Below are positions 9,424 to 18,822 of a DNA stretch of 64,000 bases, piece by piece. A program made the translations under genes and the position numbers. The stretch covers positions 124,001 through 188,000 of the forward strand of contig JAQXNX010000032.1 in NCBI GenBank assembly GCA_029098225.1. Direction: 5' to 3'. The notes beneath the pieces were generated by a model that worked only from the letters and a program-made list of their open reading frames with translations, did not search any database and was not told where the DNA came from. Position 1 is the first letter of the stretch. Each line of letters begins with the position of its first letter. The DNA comes from Spirochaetales bacterium (GTDB taxonomy: Bacteria > Spirochaetota > Spirochaetia > Treponematales > Treponemataceae).

Positions 9424-9916
9424 TTTCTTTTCCTACTTTTTCTATAATAGCCTGAACATTAAGTAAAATAACATCCTGCTTATTAATAGTCAGAGTTCCT
9501 TCGTAAAATTCCGAAAGCTCAGCTTCGCTAAAATGAACAATGTCTTTTTCTGTTGCCGTAAAAAAATCTTTTACATCGGTAATTCTAAGGCAAGTATGAC
9601 TGTCATCATTTATAACAATAAAAAGAAAAGATTTTTGAGCTTCCTTTCCTTCCAGAACAGCAGAATCTACTACTACATAAGGATCTCCGTAACGGTTAAG
9701 CACACCATTTACATATGGCGGAACAAAAGGAAGCGGGAAAACTGTAGCATTTCGTAAAATTTCTTTTACGCAACCAGCAGGAATAGCATAAAGATTTTTC
9801 CCGTCAGTCTGCTCTCCGATTGTAAAAATAAGCCAGGTTGCTTTTTTTTCTACATTTTGAATATTATCTTTTTCTTTAGTACTACTTTTAATTAATGACA
9901 AAATCTCTTCAGACAT
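9410..9916 (-). CDS. cheW: Chemotaxis coupling protein CheW
   Basis: 168 residues. After a 28-residue charged N-terminus the sequence follows the CheW pattern: a first strand (WLIFTIGE), the YAIPAGCVKEIL segment, the hydrophobic FPLPFVPPYVNGVLNRYG loop that marks CheW domains, and a final ILLNVQAII strand. It should bridge the dCache receptor encoded just upstream (62 nt away) and the hybrid CheA. It is followed by the small CheW-like gene with a 14-nt overlap. Confidence 0.92.
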   Translation of the reverse strand: MSEEILSLIKSSTKEKDNIQNVEKKATWLIFTIGEQTDGKNLYAIPAGCVKEILRNATVFPLPFVPPYVNGVLNRYGDPYVVVDSAVLEGKEAQKSFLFIVINDDSHTCLRITDVKDFFTATEKDIVHFSEAELSEFYEGTLTINKQDVILLNVQAIIEKVGKEIAAA

Positions 9917-9977
9917 AACAATTTATTTTACCTTGTAAAATCCAATTTCGCAAGTAAACAATTACATTAAGCAATTG

Positions 9978-12131
9978 TTATACCTGGAATTGATCAACAT
10001 GCTTTCCAATTTCGCTGATAGATTCTTCTACAAGTACTGAAACTTCAGAAAGAGCATCACTGGTTGTATTAATTTCTGTAGTTACAGAATTAATCTCATC
10101 CATGCTGCTTTGCATAGTTTTTGTTTTTGCCTGCAGTGTATTTACCTGCTCAACAATAATGCGGCTGTCTGTTGCCATTTCTTTAGATGCTTCCTGAACC
10201 TGAAGAGAACTGTCGTTCATTCCATGTAAAGCATCTGTAATCTGAACAGAACCAACTTTCTGCTCATTCATAGCATCTTTAATCTGTCGGACAAGAGTAT
10301 CTATTTCCTGAATTTCATTAGCAAGCTGAGTGTAGCCATGAACACCACGCTGAGTTGTCTGAACTACTGTTTCAATTGTAGATTGAATCTGATTAAGCTG
10401 TTCACCAATTGTCTTTGACTGAGAAGAAGATGTTTCTGAAAGCTTTCTGATTTCATCAGCAACAACGGCAAATCCTCTTCCTGCCTCGCCAGCGTGTGCT
10501 GCTTCGATTGCTGCGTTCATGGCAAGAAGGTTGGTCTGACTCGCAATACTTGCAATAACCTTGTTTGCTTCGCTTAAGAGCTTAGACTGCTTCTGGATTT
10601 CTGCAATCTGTTCCTGTAACTGCTCCTGAGACTTTGCGCCATTTTGAGCATCTGACTCAAGTGTTCCAAAAGAAGAAACCATTCTGTCTACGACAACATT
10701 TACTTCACCAATATTTCCAATCATCTGCTCAACAGCAGTAGAAGCTCCATTTACAGATTTTGCCTGAACAGAAACAAGTTCTTCAAGTGAATGAATACTT
10801 TCCAGAATCTTAGTAACACTCTGCGATGTCTGCTCAACGCTTGAATTTTGACTTCGCAAATCATTTCCTAAAGTCTGAATGCTTGAACTAATTTGAGTAA
10901 TAGCATGCATTGCATTATTTGTTGTTCCACCTAGTTTTCCACCAGCCTCATTCAAAGACATTTTTGACTGCTGCATACTGTTAATAATTTTCTGAAGAGT
11001 ATCAGAGAAAAGATTAAAGCTGGTTGCAACATCACCTATTTCATCTTTTGATTTTACGCTGATTCTCTTTGTAAGGTCTGCATTTCCATTTGCAATCTGT
11101 TCAGCTGTTGCACTAATTCCGTTACGTATAATTTTTAACGGATTCATAATTTTTCTTGTTATTAAAGCAATTACCAGAGCGATAATAATACCAAAAATTG
11201 CACAAAGAAGAATTGTAGTTTTTAAAGTCTGATTAAATGCAGCGAATACAACTTCTTTAGGACAGAAGGCTACAATCTGATATTCTGTTCTGGAATTTTT
11301 TACAGATTCAACAAAGAAGTTTTTTCCATCTGCCTTAATAATTCCATTATTCTCCGAAGAATCAAGGAAAGGCTTTAATTCATCCATTCCAATTTCTTGT
11401 ATATTCTTAAAATTATTTTTTGCTGGACTTGTATCGGCAAGTATTGTTCCATCTTTCTGAATCATCATAACAAAACTGCCTTCACCAAAATTCATAGATT
11501 CAAGAATAGTTGTAAGAGTATCCAGAGAAACTTCTATAGAAGCATTTCCTATAAAAGTATTGTTATTATCATAAACACTTCGGGTAATTCCAACTACAGT
11601 AGCACCAACAGTAGAAGCAAAGGCATCCGTAATCATAACCTTTCCATTTCCACTTGATGCAGTTGCATACCAGCCTCGCTTACGAGGATCATAACCTCCG
11701 CTCATTGAACTATCAAAATTTGTTGCGTAACCGCCCCATTTTGTTCCAATATAAATCTCTGCAATATCTGAATCGTACTTTGCAAAGATTTTACAAAGCT
11801 TACGGATTTCAGCTTCAGTTTTACTTTTTTCATATTCAAGAATCTGAATGGTACCTTCTTCATTTACAAAAGAATGAATTGTATCATCACTTGCTTTTAC
11901 AACATCAGAATCTGCAAAAACATTCAGTTCAACCTCTTTCCCGCCAAAAAACATAGAAATTGAATCTGAAAATTCAGAAAGCTCCATAGAAGCACTGCTG
12001 TAAAAATTTTCAAGACAGTTCTTAGAAAAGAAAAATCCTGTTGTTACAGCAGAAATAGCAACAACAGAAATTACAATAAAAACAGATATAATGGAAAACT
12101 TTGTAGAAATAGAAAACTTTTTCTCTCTCAT
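9978..12131 (-). CDS. Methyl-accepting chemotaxis protein with dCache sensor
   Basis: About 717 residues. The ATG at 12131 follows GGGAG at 7 nt; a GTG one codon earlier is possible. Order: TM1 (about 15-38), periplasmic dCache domain (about 40-300), TM2 (about 305-328), HAMP (to about 385) and an MCP signalling domain with a near-perfect hairpin tip ([19 protein letters not shown], then [13 protein letters not shown]). The dCache part has a YDPRKRGWY stretch, close to the Y-x4-R-x-WY signature known from amino-acid-binding dCache domains, so an amino acid ligand is a reasonable inference. It is the first gene of the chemosensory operon and has its own sigma70-type promoter. Confidence 0.94.
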   Translation of the reverse strand: MREKKFSISTKFSIISVFIVISVVAISAVTTGFFFSKNCLENFYSSASMELSEFSDSISMFFGGKEVELNVFADSDVVKASDDTIHSFVNEEGTIQILEYEKSKTEAEIRKLCKIFAKYDSDIAEIYIGTKWGGYATNFDSSMSGGYDPRKRGWYATASSGNGKVMITDAFASTVGATVVGITRSVYDNNNTFIGNASIEVSLDTLTTILESMNFGEGSFVMMIQKDGTILADTSPAKNNFKNIQEIGMDELKPFLDSSENNGIIKADGKNFFVESVKNSRTEYQIVAFCPKEVVFAAFNQTLKTTILLCAIFGIIIALVIALITRKIMNPLKIIRNGISATAEQIANGNADLTKRISVKSKDEIGDVATSFNLFSDTLQKIINSMQQSKMSLNEAGGKLGGTTNNAMHAITQISSSIQTLGNDLRSQNSSVEQTSQSVTKILESIHSLEELVSVQAKSVNGASTAVEQMIGNIGEVNVVVDRMVSSFGTLESDAQNGAKSQEQLQEQIAEIQKQSKLLSEANKVIASIASQTNLLAMNAAIEAAHAGEAGRGFAVVADEIRKLSETSSSQSKTIGEQLNQIQSTIETVVQTTQRGVHGYTQLANEIQEIDTLVRQIKDAMNEQKVGSVQITDALHGMNDSSLQVQEASKEMATDSRIIVEQVNTLQAKTKTMQSSMDEINSVTTEINTTSDALSEVSVLVEESISEIGKHVDQFQV

Positions 12132-12154
12132 CACATTACTCCCAATAGAATCAA

Positions 12155-12182
12155 ATTATATATCATTTTTAAAGAAAATCAA
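12155..12182 (-). promoter_or_regulatory. Sigma70-type promoter of the chemosensory operon
   Basis: On the minus strand, TTGATT (12182-12177) and TATAAT (12160-12155) are separated by 16 nt, with the dCache receptor start 24 nt further on. No other promoter of this quality is seen inside the operon, whose genes overlap or abut. Confidence 0.65.
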
Positions 12183-12232
12183 TTGAAAAATATCTTCTAA
12201 TGAATTTTTATATTTTTTTTTAAATATACATA

Positions 12233-12302
12233 ATTACCTATTGACATAATAGGTAATTACCATTATATTCGAAATATAACATAAACCTACCTACTTAGTA
12301 GG
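12233..12302 (+). promoter_or_regulatory. cysK promoter with two CCTA-N9-TAGG operators
   Basis: Operator A (12233-12257) is a perfect palindrome, ATTACCTATT-N5-AATAGGTAAT, with the -35 box TTGACA (12241-12246) in its centre. The -10 box TATATT is at 12264-12269 with a 17-nt spacer. Operator B (12286-12302, CCTAC-N7-GTAGG) lies just downstream of the expected start of transcription. A protein on A would block the -35 and one on B would block clearance, so repression is the natural reading. The same arrangement recurs before nifB and nifH. Confidence 0.85.
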
Positions 12303-12319
12303 AAAAAAAAACACTGGAC

Positions 12320-12371
12320 AAAAGCGCACGACTGCAGCGGCCAAAACAACCGGGTCCGCTCATGGGCTTTT
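12320..12371 (+). promoter_or_regulatory. Possible structured leader of cysK
   Basis: Nested complementary arms AAAAGC (12320-12325) with GCTTTT (12366-12371) and AGCGG (12336-12340) with CCGCT (12356-12360) could fold just before the ribosome site ATAAGGAG. No known riboswitch class is recognised; it may only be a stabilising 5' hairpin. Confidence 0.3.
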
Positions 12372-12385
12372 ATAAGGAGAAAATT

Positions 12386-13324
12386 ATGGCAGACATTAAA
12401 CAGAGTTCTTTAGAATTGATTGGCAAAACACCTCTTTTGCAGCTCAACGGCTATTCAAAAAAGGCTGGTGTTTCTGGAGCAACTATTTTAGCAAAACTTG
12501 AATATCTTAATCCTGCTGGAAGTGTAAAAGATCGTATTGCACTTGCAATGATTGAAGATGCAGAAGAAAAAGGTCTTTTAAAACCAGGTGCAACAATTAT
12601 TGAACCAACCTCTGGAAATACAGGAATTGGACTTGCAGCTGTAGCCGCAGCTAAAGGCTATCATGCAATTCTTACATTGCCAGATACAATGAGCGTTGAA
12701 CGCCGTAATCTTCTTAAAGCCTATGGTGCAGAAATTGTACTTACAGAAGGTGCAAAAGGAATGAAGGGTGCTATTGCTAAGGCAGAAGAACTTCATGCTG
12801 CAACTCCGGGAAGCTTTATTCCAGGACAGTTTGTAAACCCTGCAAATCCTGCAATCCATAAAAAAACAACAGGACCAGAAATCTGGGAACAGACAGACGG
12901 AAAGGTTGATATTTTTGTAGCAGGCGTTGGTACCGGCGGAACATTAACAGGTGTTGGTGAATATCTAAAAGAAAAAAATCCGAACGTTAAGGTAGTTGCC
13001 GTTGAACCTGCAACAAGCCCTGTCCTTTCAAAAGGAACTCCAGGTGCACACAAAATTCAGGGAATTGGTGCAGGCTTTGTTCCGGATGTTTTAAATACAA
13101 AGATTTATGATGAAATTCTTGCTATAGAAAATGATGATGCATTTACAGAAGGCCGCAACTTTGCTACCAGCGAAGGAATACTTGTTGGTATTTCAAGTGG
13201 TGCCGCACTCAAGGCCGCAAGCATTCTTGCTAACCGCCCGGAAAATAAAGGAAAAACAATTGTAGTTCTTCTCCCGGATTCTGGTGACCGCTATCTTTCT
13301 ACACCACTTTTCAGCGATAACTAA
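12386..13324 (+). CDS. cysK: Cysteine synthase (O-acetylserine sulfhydrylase)
   Basis: 312 residues from the ATG at 12386, which has AAGGAG 6 nt upstream; the ATG at 12362 has no ribosome site and lies in a predicted hairpin. Family marks: PLP Lys48 (NPAGSVKDR), the substrate loop [10 protein letters not shown], the phosphate-binding [12 protein letters not shown] loop, and a C-terminal [15 protein letters not shown]. It makes cysteine from O-acetylserine and sulfide in the cytoplasm. Single-gene unit with the shared CCTA-N9-TAGG control and a strong hairpin downstream. A second cysteine synthase ends at the right edge of the window. Confidence 0.96.
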   Translation: MADIKQSSLELIGKTPLLQLNGYSKKAGVSGATILAKLEYLNPAGSVKDRIALAMIEDAEEKGLLKPGATIIEPTSGNTGIGLAAVAAAKGYHAILTLPDTMSVERRNLLKAYGAEIVLTEGAKGMKGAIAKAEELHAATPGSFIPGQFVNPANPAIHKKTTGPEIWEQTDGKVDIFVAGVGTGGTLTGVGEYLKEKNPNVKVVAVEPATSPVLSKGTPGAHKIQGIGAGFVPDVLNTKIYDEILAIENDDAFTEGRNFATSEGILVGISSGAALKAASILANRPENKGKTIVVLLPDSGDRYLSTPLFSDN

Positions 13325-13365
13325 GTAATAATAAAATATTCCGTGAACCTGTAACCGGAAGTTTT

Positions 13366-13400
13366 AAGGGCAGTTGATGAATTTTTCATCAACTGCCCTT
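13366..13400 (+). terminator. Strong hairpin after cysK
   Basis: A perfect 16-bp stem: left arm 13366-13381 (AAGGGCAGTTGATGAA), right arm 13385-13400, three-base loop. The T-tract after it is short (TTTG), so it could act as a terminator of modest strength or as an mRNA-end stabiliser for cysK. Confidence 0.6.
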
Positions 13401-13436
13401 TGCATATTCATCAGATATGGCTTATTATTTTTAGAA

Positions 13437-13865
13437 ATGAAAAAAGAAATTTTAATCATTAAAAAAGAAGAAGCCTATACTTATGATGAGTTAGATTTTC
13501 TTGAAGAAAAGCTTTTGCCACTGGTAGAAGATATAGAACAAAAGCCTGATATTAATGAATTTCTACACTATCTTAAAGTAAGTCTTGAAAATCAAAAAAC
13601 ATCATCCGCTGTTTTTTTTATGCCTCAGGATGCTTTCAATATTTTTTCTTTAATTCAAGGTGATAATTCTATTTGCAAAATTAATAAAGAAAATATTAAA
13701 GCTTTATATAAGGCTTTTGATTTTGTTGATGATTTTGAGAAGCATCCTGTTTACAGCCATCTTAAGAAAAAACTTCAGATGCTTAATGATTATCTTGAAC
13801 AGGGAAATTCCGTTTCGCCAACTGTAATTGCAGCAGATAATTTTTCTGTGATGGAAAATATTTAA
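13437..13865 (+). CDS. Hypothetical protein, 142 residues
   Basis: The likely start is the ATG at 13437 (MKKEILIIKKEE); the frame is open further upstream but that part runs through the cysK hairpin. The protein is acidic and helical, with no signal peptide, membrane segment or motif that I know. The C-terminus has a charged helix (HLKKKLQMLNDYLEQ). It lies on its own between cysK and the WYL regulator, with a TATTAT 8 nt before the ATG and no clear Shine-Dalgarno. Function unknown. Confidence 0.6.
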   Translation: MKKEILIIKKEEAYTYDELDFLEEKLLPLVEDIEQKPDINEFLHYLKVSLENQKTSSAVFFMPQDAFNIFSLIQGDNSICKINKENIKALYKAFDFVDDFEKHPVYSHLKKKLQMLNDYLEQGNSVSPTVIAADNFSVMENI

Positions 13866-13870
13866 TCTTA

Positions 13871-13894
13871 AATATGACAATCACATGTCATATT
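13871..13894. promoter_or_regulatory. Perfect palindrome, presumed autoregulatory WYL operator
   Basis: AATATGACA-N6-TGTCATATT, perfect 9-bp arms. It lies just upstream of an extended -10 box (TGCTATAAT, 13899-13907) for the WYL regulator gene, whose ATG follows only 6 nt after the -10. The same ATGACA-N6-TGTCAT core recurs at 14843-14860. Confidence 0.75.
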
Positions 13895-13913
13895 TATATG
13901 CTATAATACCCTT

Positions 13914-14846
13914 ATGCAAATTGATCAGCTGTTTGAATTTGTCTATATTCTCATTGATAAAAAAAGAGTAACCGCAAAAAAAATGTCTGAGCATTTTGGG
14001 GTTTCAATTCGGACAATATATCGCTGGATGGAAGCACTGTCTGTTTCGGGGATTCCCATTTATTCCCTCAAAGGTCGAGGTGGCGGAATTGCAATTTCGG
14101 ATACTTATACTTTGGATAAAACTCTTCTTTCTGAAGAAGAAAGACTGGCAATTCTTTCCAGTGTAAAAGCCTTAAATAATTTAAGCGGAAATTCTGCCTC
14201 GTTAACAAATGCAAACATAAAGGCCGCAGAAAAACTTTCACATCTGGTTCAAAGCGATAGCGACTGGCTCGAGGTTAATTTTGCACCGTGGAGTCCTGAA
14301 GGTTCTGAAGTCCGTAATCTTTTTGGAATTCTCCGTGATTCAATTTTGAAAAAGCGTCAGATTTCTTTTGATTATTTTACGGGGGACGGTCGCAGCGAAA
14401 GGCGAATTGTTCATCCCTGGAAGCTTGTTTTCCGCGGCCAGTCATGGTACCTTTCTGGCTGGTGTACTACCCGTAAAGCAGAACGTTTTTTTAAACTTAC
14501 CAGAATACGTAATCTTGTAACAACATCAAAAAATGCAAATCTTACAAGAAAAGCTGCAGAGTCCGAGCCTCTGAATGCACCAGAGTTTTCCGCACCTCTC
14601 ATTCAGATAAAAGCAAAAATCACTCAGGAAAAAATTTCTTATTTAATGGATTCCTTCATCTGCTCAGAAATTAAGCCTCAGAAAAATGGTTATATTAATG
14701 TAACCTTTACAGCCCCAGACTCACCATGGCTTTGTGAAATTCTGTTGAGCTTTGGACCACAGATAAAAATTATAAGTCCTGCACAAGTAAAAAATAAAAT
14801 TGCAGAAATGGCAAAAAAGGTTTCAGACTTATACAATTCAATATGA
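13914..14846 (+). CDS. WYL-domain transcriptional regulator (HTH + WYL)
   Basis: 310 residues. An N-terminal winged HTH (about 1-60, with TAKKMSEHFGVSIRTIYRWM as the recognition helix region) precedes a WYL domain near 135-215 (ISFDYFTGDG, HPWKLVFRGQSWYLSGWC, FKLTRI) and a C-terminal WCX-like extension. WYL regulators sense nucleotide-like or small ligands, and many are autoregulators. The gene is bracketed by two copies of one palindrome, one overlapping its own promoter and one overlapping its stop codon ahead of the MATE gene, which points to control of itself and the exporter. The -10 box is 6 nt before the ATG, so the mRNA may be leaderless. Confidence 0.9.
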   Translation: MQIDQLFEFVYILIDKKRVTAKKMSEHFGVSIRTIYRWMEALSVSGIPIYSLKGRGGGIAISDTYTLDKTLLSEEERLAILSSVKALNNLSGNSASLTNANIKAAEKLSHLVQSDSDWLEVNFAPWSPEGSEVRNLFGILRDSILKKRQISFDYFTGDGRSERRIVHPWKLVFRGQSWYLSGWCTTRKAERFFKLTRIRNLVTTSKNANLTRKAAESEPLNAPEFSAPLIQIKAKITQEKISYLMDSFICSEIKPQKNGYINVTFTAPDSPWLCEILLSFGPQIKIISPAQVKNKIAEMAKKVSDLYNSI

Positions 14847-14860
14847 CATTTGCTTGTCAT
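14843..14860. promoter_or_regulatory. Second ATGACA-N6-TGTCAT operator, before the MATE gene
   Basis: Perfect 6-bp arms with a 6-nt spacer, overlapping the stop codon of the WYL regulator. TATAAT follows at 14863-14868. The position suggests regulation of the MATE exporter by the WYL protein. Confidence 0.65.
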
Positions 14861-14924
14861 TTTATAATACTCACGACTTACAACATAAATAATTTTATAT
14901 TGAACTTTTCTCTGCATTTTAATA

Positions 14925-16286
14925 ATGTATTTTTCTATGTTCCATCATAATTCTTCTTATGAAAGAAATTTAACAGAAGGCTCGCTTTTTAAGGGAATCT
15001 TTTTATATGGTCTGCCGCTCATTTTTTCAAATCTCCTGCAGGTGCTTTTCAATATTTCCGACGTTGCTGTTGTAGGAAGATTTGCCGGTTCTCAAGCCCT
15101 TGGTTCAGTAGGCTCAACTACTCAACTCCTCTTTCTGTTCACCGGCCTTTTGATGGGACTTGGAGGCGGTGTAAATGTAATCGTTGCATATTACATTGGC
15201 GCTAAATCAAAAAAAGATTTAGATGATGCAATTCATTCGTCTTTTATAGTTTCTATGATTATCGGTTTTATTCTTTTACTTTTTGGATTCGCTTTAGCAA
15301 AACCGGTGCTTACCCTCATCAAAACTAAGCCGGAGCTTCTGGACGGTGCGGTAATTTATTTTAAGATTTACATGCTTGGTATGCCGGGCGTTGCACTTTT
15401 TAATTTCGGAAATGCTGTACTTAGCGCAGCAGGCGATACAAAGCGTCCTCTCTACTATCTTAGTTTTGCCGGAATCATCAATATAATTTTGAATCTGTTT
15501 TTTGTGATTGTATGCAGGCTTTCTTGTGCCGGGGTTGCTATTGCCAGTATTATTTCACAATATGTTTCGGCAGTGCTGGTTATGATTCCTCTGATTCGCG
15601 GACGGGGACTTGGAGATGTAAAATTTAGCTTTTCAAAGCTAAGGCTTAACCGCGAGAAGACAATCAGAATTTTAAAGATAGGAATTCCAGCCGGAATGCA
15701 GAATGCGATTTTTGCTGTGGCAAACACATTCATTCAGGTAGGCATAAACTCTTTTGATGCAGTGATGGTTGCAGGAACAGCTGCTGGAGCAAATCTTGAT
15801 AACATAATCTACAGCGCAATGAACGGATTTTATGTAGCCTGTGCAACCTTCATCGGGCAGAATTATGGAGCCGGAAATAAAAAACGCATTCTGCACAGTA
15901 TGATTATTTCGAATCTTTTTGCTTTCAGTCTGGGAGCCTTTCTCAGTATAACAATGTATATTTTCGGGCCTCAGTGCCTGTCTCTTTTTACAAGCGACCC
16001 GGAAGTTATTCATGCCGGCATGCTCCGCTTTTCAATTATGTTCTTTTCATACCCGGTTGCAAGCTTTATGGATAACACAATCGCCGCCAACCGCGGACTA
16101 GGAAAAACTTCTGTTCCAACGATTATTGTTCTACTCGGTTCCTGCTTATTCCGTATTCTCTGGATATACACAATCTTTAAATGGATTGGAACAATTCAGT
16201 CTCTCTTCCTGCTTTATATTTTCTCCTGGGCAATAACAGCCCTTGCCGAAATGATTTACTTCATAAAGACTTACAGAAAGATTTAA
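14925..16286 (+). CDS. MATE family multidrug/cation exporter
   Basis: 453 residues with about twelve membrane helices in two homologous halves. Typical MATE features are visible: GLPLIFSNLLQVLFNISDVAVVGRFAG near the N-terminus, GLLMGLGGGVNVIVAYYIGA, the GDTKRP loop and the mirrored NGFYVACATFIGQNYGAGNKKR in the second half. It would export drugs or metabolites in exchange for Na+ or H+ across the inner membrane. No Shine-Dalgarno is clear for this ATG or for the next one at 14937. An ATGACA-N6-TGTCAT palindrome lies 65 nt upstream, so the WYL regulator encoded before it probably controls it. Confidence 0.92.
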   Translation: MYFSMFHHNSSYERNLTEGSLFKGIFLYGLPLIFSNLLQVLFNISDVAVVGRFAGSQALGSVGSTTQLLFLFTGLLMGLGGGVNVIVAYYIGAKSKKDLDDAIHSSFIVSMIIGFILLLFGFALAKPVLTLIKTKPELLDGAVIYFKIYMLGMPGVALFNFGNAVLSAAGDTKRPLYYLSFAGIINIILNLFFVIVCRLSCAGVAIASIISQYVSAVLVMIPLIRGRGLGDVKFSFSKLRLNREKTIRILKIGIPAGMQNAIFAVANTFIQVGINSFDAVMVAGTAAGANLDNIIYSAMNGFYVACATFIGQNYGAGNKKRILHSMIISNLFAFSLGAFLSITMYIFGPQCLSLFTSDPEVIHAGMLRFSIMFFSYPVASFMDNTIAANRGLGKTSVPTIIVLLGSCLFRILWIYTIFKWIGTIQSLFLLYIFSWAITALAEMIYFIKTYRKI

Positions 16287-16328
16287 TGATTTTATGTAAT
16301 AGTTTTTTTCGGACTCTCATAAGAATAC

Positions 16329-16343
16329 TGACAAAAAATGTCA
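16329..16343. promoter_or_regulatory. Weaker WYL-like palindrome before cardiolipin synthase
   Basis: TGACA-AAAAA-TGTCA, the same half-sites as the WYL palindrome but with a 5-nt spacer. It lies just upstream of a TATATT box (16354-16359) that is 7 nt before the synthase ATG. The altered spacing makes it a doubtful member of the set. Confidence 0.4.
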
Positions 16344-16366
16344 TTAGTTTTATTATATTTAAAGAA

Positions 16367-17968
16367 ATGAAAACAGTAGCAGAAAAAAAGTTCAACAATA
16401 TCAAAGATAAAAAACGACTCAAATTTTTTTATAGAAGCGTTTATAGCCGACTCATAATCAACTTTCTTTTTATTGCCATACAGATTTTCGTTCTGGCTCT
16501 TTTTGTTCTTCGCCTTGAAAAATATCTTGAGCTCTACTTTGGACTTTCCCTTACACTTTCTGCAAGTTTCATGATTTATATGGTCAATAAAAATGGCCGC
16601 AACGAGTTTAAGCTTGCCTGGATTATTCCTATGACATTTGTGCCGCTTTTCAGTATTGCAGCCTATTTTATGTATCATACAAACCGAGGTTCTCTTCGCT
16701 TTTCAAAAAAGCTCACAATGCTCAGAGAAAAAACTCAGATTCTGATTCCTGAAAGTTTTCCGCCTTCTTTAGAATCGCAGAAAGAAATAGTAAATGAACT
16801 CTCTAAAAATCATGCTTTTGATTTAATGTTTTATCTGACCAATAATTTCTTTTTTCCATATACAAATTGTAATGCAAAATATTTTTCTAGTGGCGAAGAT
16901 TTTTTTCCACATATGATTGAAGCGATACGCAGCGCAAAAAAATATATCTTTCTGGAGTATTTTATTATTGAAACCGATTCTTCCTGGAATGAAATTTTTA
17001 ATGAGCTTAAGAAAAAAATACGGGAGGGAGTTGAAATCCGTATTCTTTGCGATGGACTTGGATCTCCAGCCCTTTCAACTGCCTATTATCAAAGGTACCT
17101 AAAAGCAAATGGCTTTAAATCCCGGGTTTTTATTCCCATTGTTCCTGTTTTTTCTACACATCTTAATAATCGCGATCACAGAAAAATATTGATTATAGAT
17201 GGCCAGCTTGCCTTTACCGGTGGACTTAATATTGCTAATGAGTATTTTAACCGCGGAAAGAAAAACCGGTTTGCTTACTGGAAAGACAATGCCGTTCAGA
17301 TTCAGGGGCAGGCGGTTCATACTTTTCTGCAGCTTTTCTTACAGAACTGGAATCTCTTTGCAAAAGATATAGAAGATTTCTCTCCCTATCTGCCTTCTTC
17401 TTATACAATTTATGAAAACCAGGGAATTACAATTCCCTATGGAGATGATTTTTTTAATAACAAGGATATCGCTGAAAATATTTATCTCTACATTATTAAC
17501 AATGCAAAAAAATATCTGAAAATTACAACGCCTTATATTCTTATTGATAATCAGTTACAGGAAGCTTTGATTTTTGCTGCGGCACGCGGAGTTGAAGTTT
17601 CAATTATTGTTCCAGCCGTGCCTGACCACTTAATTACCTTCTGCATTGGAAAAACATATCTTGAAACCTTTGTAAATAATGGTATTAAAGTTTATCTTTA
17701 TCAAAAGGGATTTATTCACGCAAAAACTTTTATTTCTGATAATCAGACTGCAACTATTGGTTCTGTTAATCTTGATTACAGAAGTCTCTATCATCATTTT
17801 GAAAACGGAGTTGTATTTATTGATTCTCCGATTGTAGAGTCTGCTAAAAATGATTTTGACCAGACACTAAAGGATTGTATCCAGATGCAGTCTGGAGATT
17901 ATAAAAAAATAAAACTTTACATACGCCTGATTGGCCGGCTGTTCAGAATTTTTGCACCGCTATTTTAA
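16367..17968 (+). CDS. cls: Cardiolipin synthase (phospholipase D family)
   Basis: 533 residues from the ATG at 16367; the frame continues upstream into the MATE gene but that part has no matching family sequence. Two N-terminal membrane helices (about 25-70), a third near 85-105, and two PLD active-site motifs: HRKILIIDG with the downstream GGLNIANEY, and HAKTFISDN with GSVNLDYRS. Both HKD His and Lys residues are intact. It joins two phosphatidylglycerol molecules into cardiolipin at the inner membrane. The mRNA may be leaderless (TATATT 7 nt before the ATG). Single gene, with convergent exporter genes after it. Confidence 0.93.
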   Translation: MKTVAEKKFNNIKDKKRLKFFYRSVYSRLIINFLFIAIQIFVLALFVLRLEKYLELYFGLSLTLSASFMIYMVNKNGRNEFKLAWIIPMTFVPLFSIAAYFMYHTNRGSLRFSKKLTMLREKTQILIPESFPPSLESQKEIVNELSKNHAFDLMFYLTNNFFFPYTNCNAKYFSSGEDFFPHMIEAIRSAKKYIFLEYFIIETDSSWNEIFNELKKKIREGVEIRILCDGLGSPALSTAYYQRYLKANGFKSRVFIPIVPVFSTHLNNRDHRKILIIDGQLAFTGGLNIANEYFNRGKKNRFAYWKDNAVQIQGQAVHTFLQLFLQNWNLFAKDIEDFSPYLPSSYTIYENQGITIPYGDDFFNNKDIAENIYLYIINNAKKYLKITTPYILIDNQLQEALIFAAARGVEVSIIVPAVPDHLITFCIGKTYLETFVNNGIKVYLYQKGFIHAKTFISDNQTATIGSVNLDYRSLYHHFENGVVFIDSPIVESAKNDFDQTLKDCIQMQSGDYKKIKLYIRLIGRLFRIFAPLF

Positions 17969-18009
17969 GCTGAAGACAGATACTCTCCAGCCTGAATTAT
18001 TTTAGTTTT

Positions 18010-18819
18010 TTAGTTTCCCGAGCTCTTATAATATTTTATGCTGAATCTCCAGAAGGCATAAGCCAGCAGATACATAAGCAGTCCAACAATCGGCGTGATG
18101 TACATAAAGATTGCGGAGTAAGACGCCATGTCATCTTTTCTCAATAAATATTGTGCCGGAAAATAATTTACAAAAGCAAAGGGTACAACAAAGGTCATCA
18201 AAAATTGAATGGCCTTATGAAAAATGCTGATAGGATAGCAGGCAAATCTTCTTGTGTTCCAGTAAAAAACTTCCTTGAGGGCATTAGTTTCTAAAAGATA
18301 AATATTGAGTGTCGCAAGAAATAAAAATATTGCCCCCTGAATCAAAACTCCGCCTGTGATTGTCAGAATGTAATAGAGGATTCTAAGAGGCGTCCAGATA
18401 ATTCCCACTTTTGAAGCAGAAATAATAAAAAGAACTATTCCTAGTCCGCCCTGACCTACAGCCGCAAACCAGTCTGCATTTGCAAAAATCAGCTGATATA
18501 AAAGTCCGCGAGGTCTTAAGATATATCTGTCAAAACCACCGCTTCTTACCGTGTTTCCAAAATCACGAAGGCCGGTAAAAAAGATAATCAGAATACCGTA
18601 GGTTACATAAACCAGACTGGACAGAAAGAGAACCTCGTAAATATTCCAGCCATTCAAGGTATCAAACTTCAAAAGAGTAAAAAAGATTACAATGATTGCA
18701 GTTGCTTCGCGCATAAAAACTGCAAGAGAACGCAAAATTGCATCAACCTTATACTGAAACCAGGAACGGAAAATCATCCGTGTATACACTGCCGAAAGAC
18801 TTAATAAATCAGATTTCAT
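18010..18819 (-). CDS. ABC-2 type exporter permease
   Basis: 269 residues with six membrane segments, of the ABC-2 permease group paired with NatA-like ATPases (an FFTGLRDFGNTVRSGGFDRYILRP segment between helices 2 and 3 is typical). Start has GGGAGG upstream. Last gene of a six-gene minus-strand unit: response regulator, kinase, two ATPases, two permeases. It forms a heterodimeric channel with the next permease. Substrate unknown; relatives move antibiotics, peptides or lipids outward. Confidence 0.88.
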   Translation of the reverse strand: MKSDLLSLSAVYTRMIFRSWFQYKVDAILRSLAVFMREATAIIVIFFTLLKFDTLNGWNIYEVLFLSSLVYVTYGILIIFFTGLRDFGNTVRSGGFDRYILRPRGLLYQLIFANADWFAAVGQGGLGIVLFIISASKVGIIWTPLRILYYILTITGGVLIQGAIFLFLATLNIYLLETNALKEVFYWNTRRFACYPISIFHKAIQFLMTFVVPFAFVNYFPAQYLLRKDDMASYSAIFMYITPIVGLLMYLLAYAFWRFSIKYYKSSGN

Positions 18820-18822
18820 AAA

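Noticed and set aside
12362..12385. cysK start at 12362
   Set aside because: No Shine-Dalgarno lies before it, and AAGGAG is positioned for the ATG at 12386, which also matches the usual CysK N-terminus.
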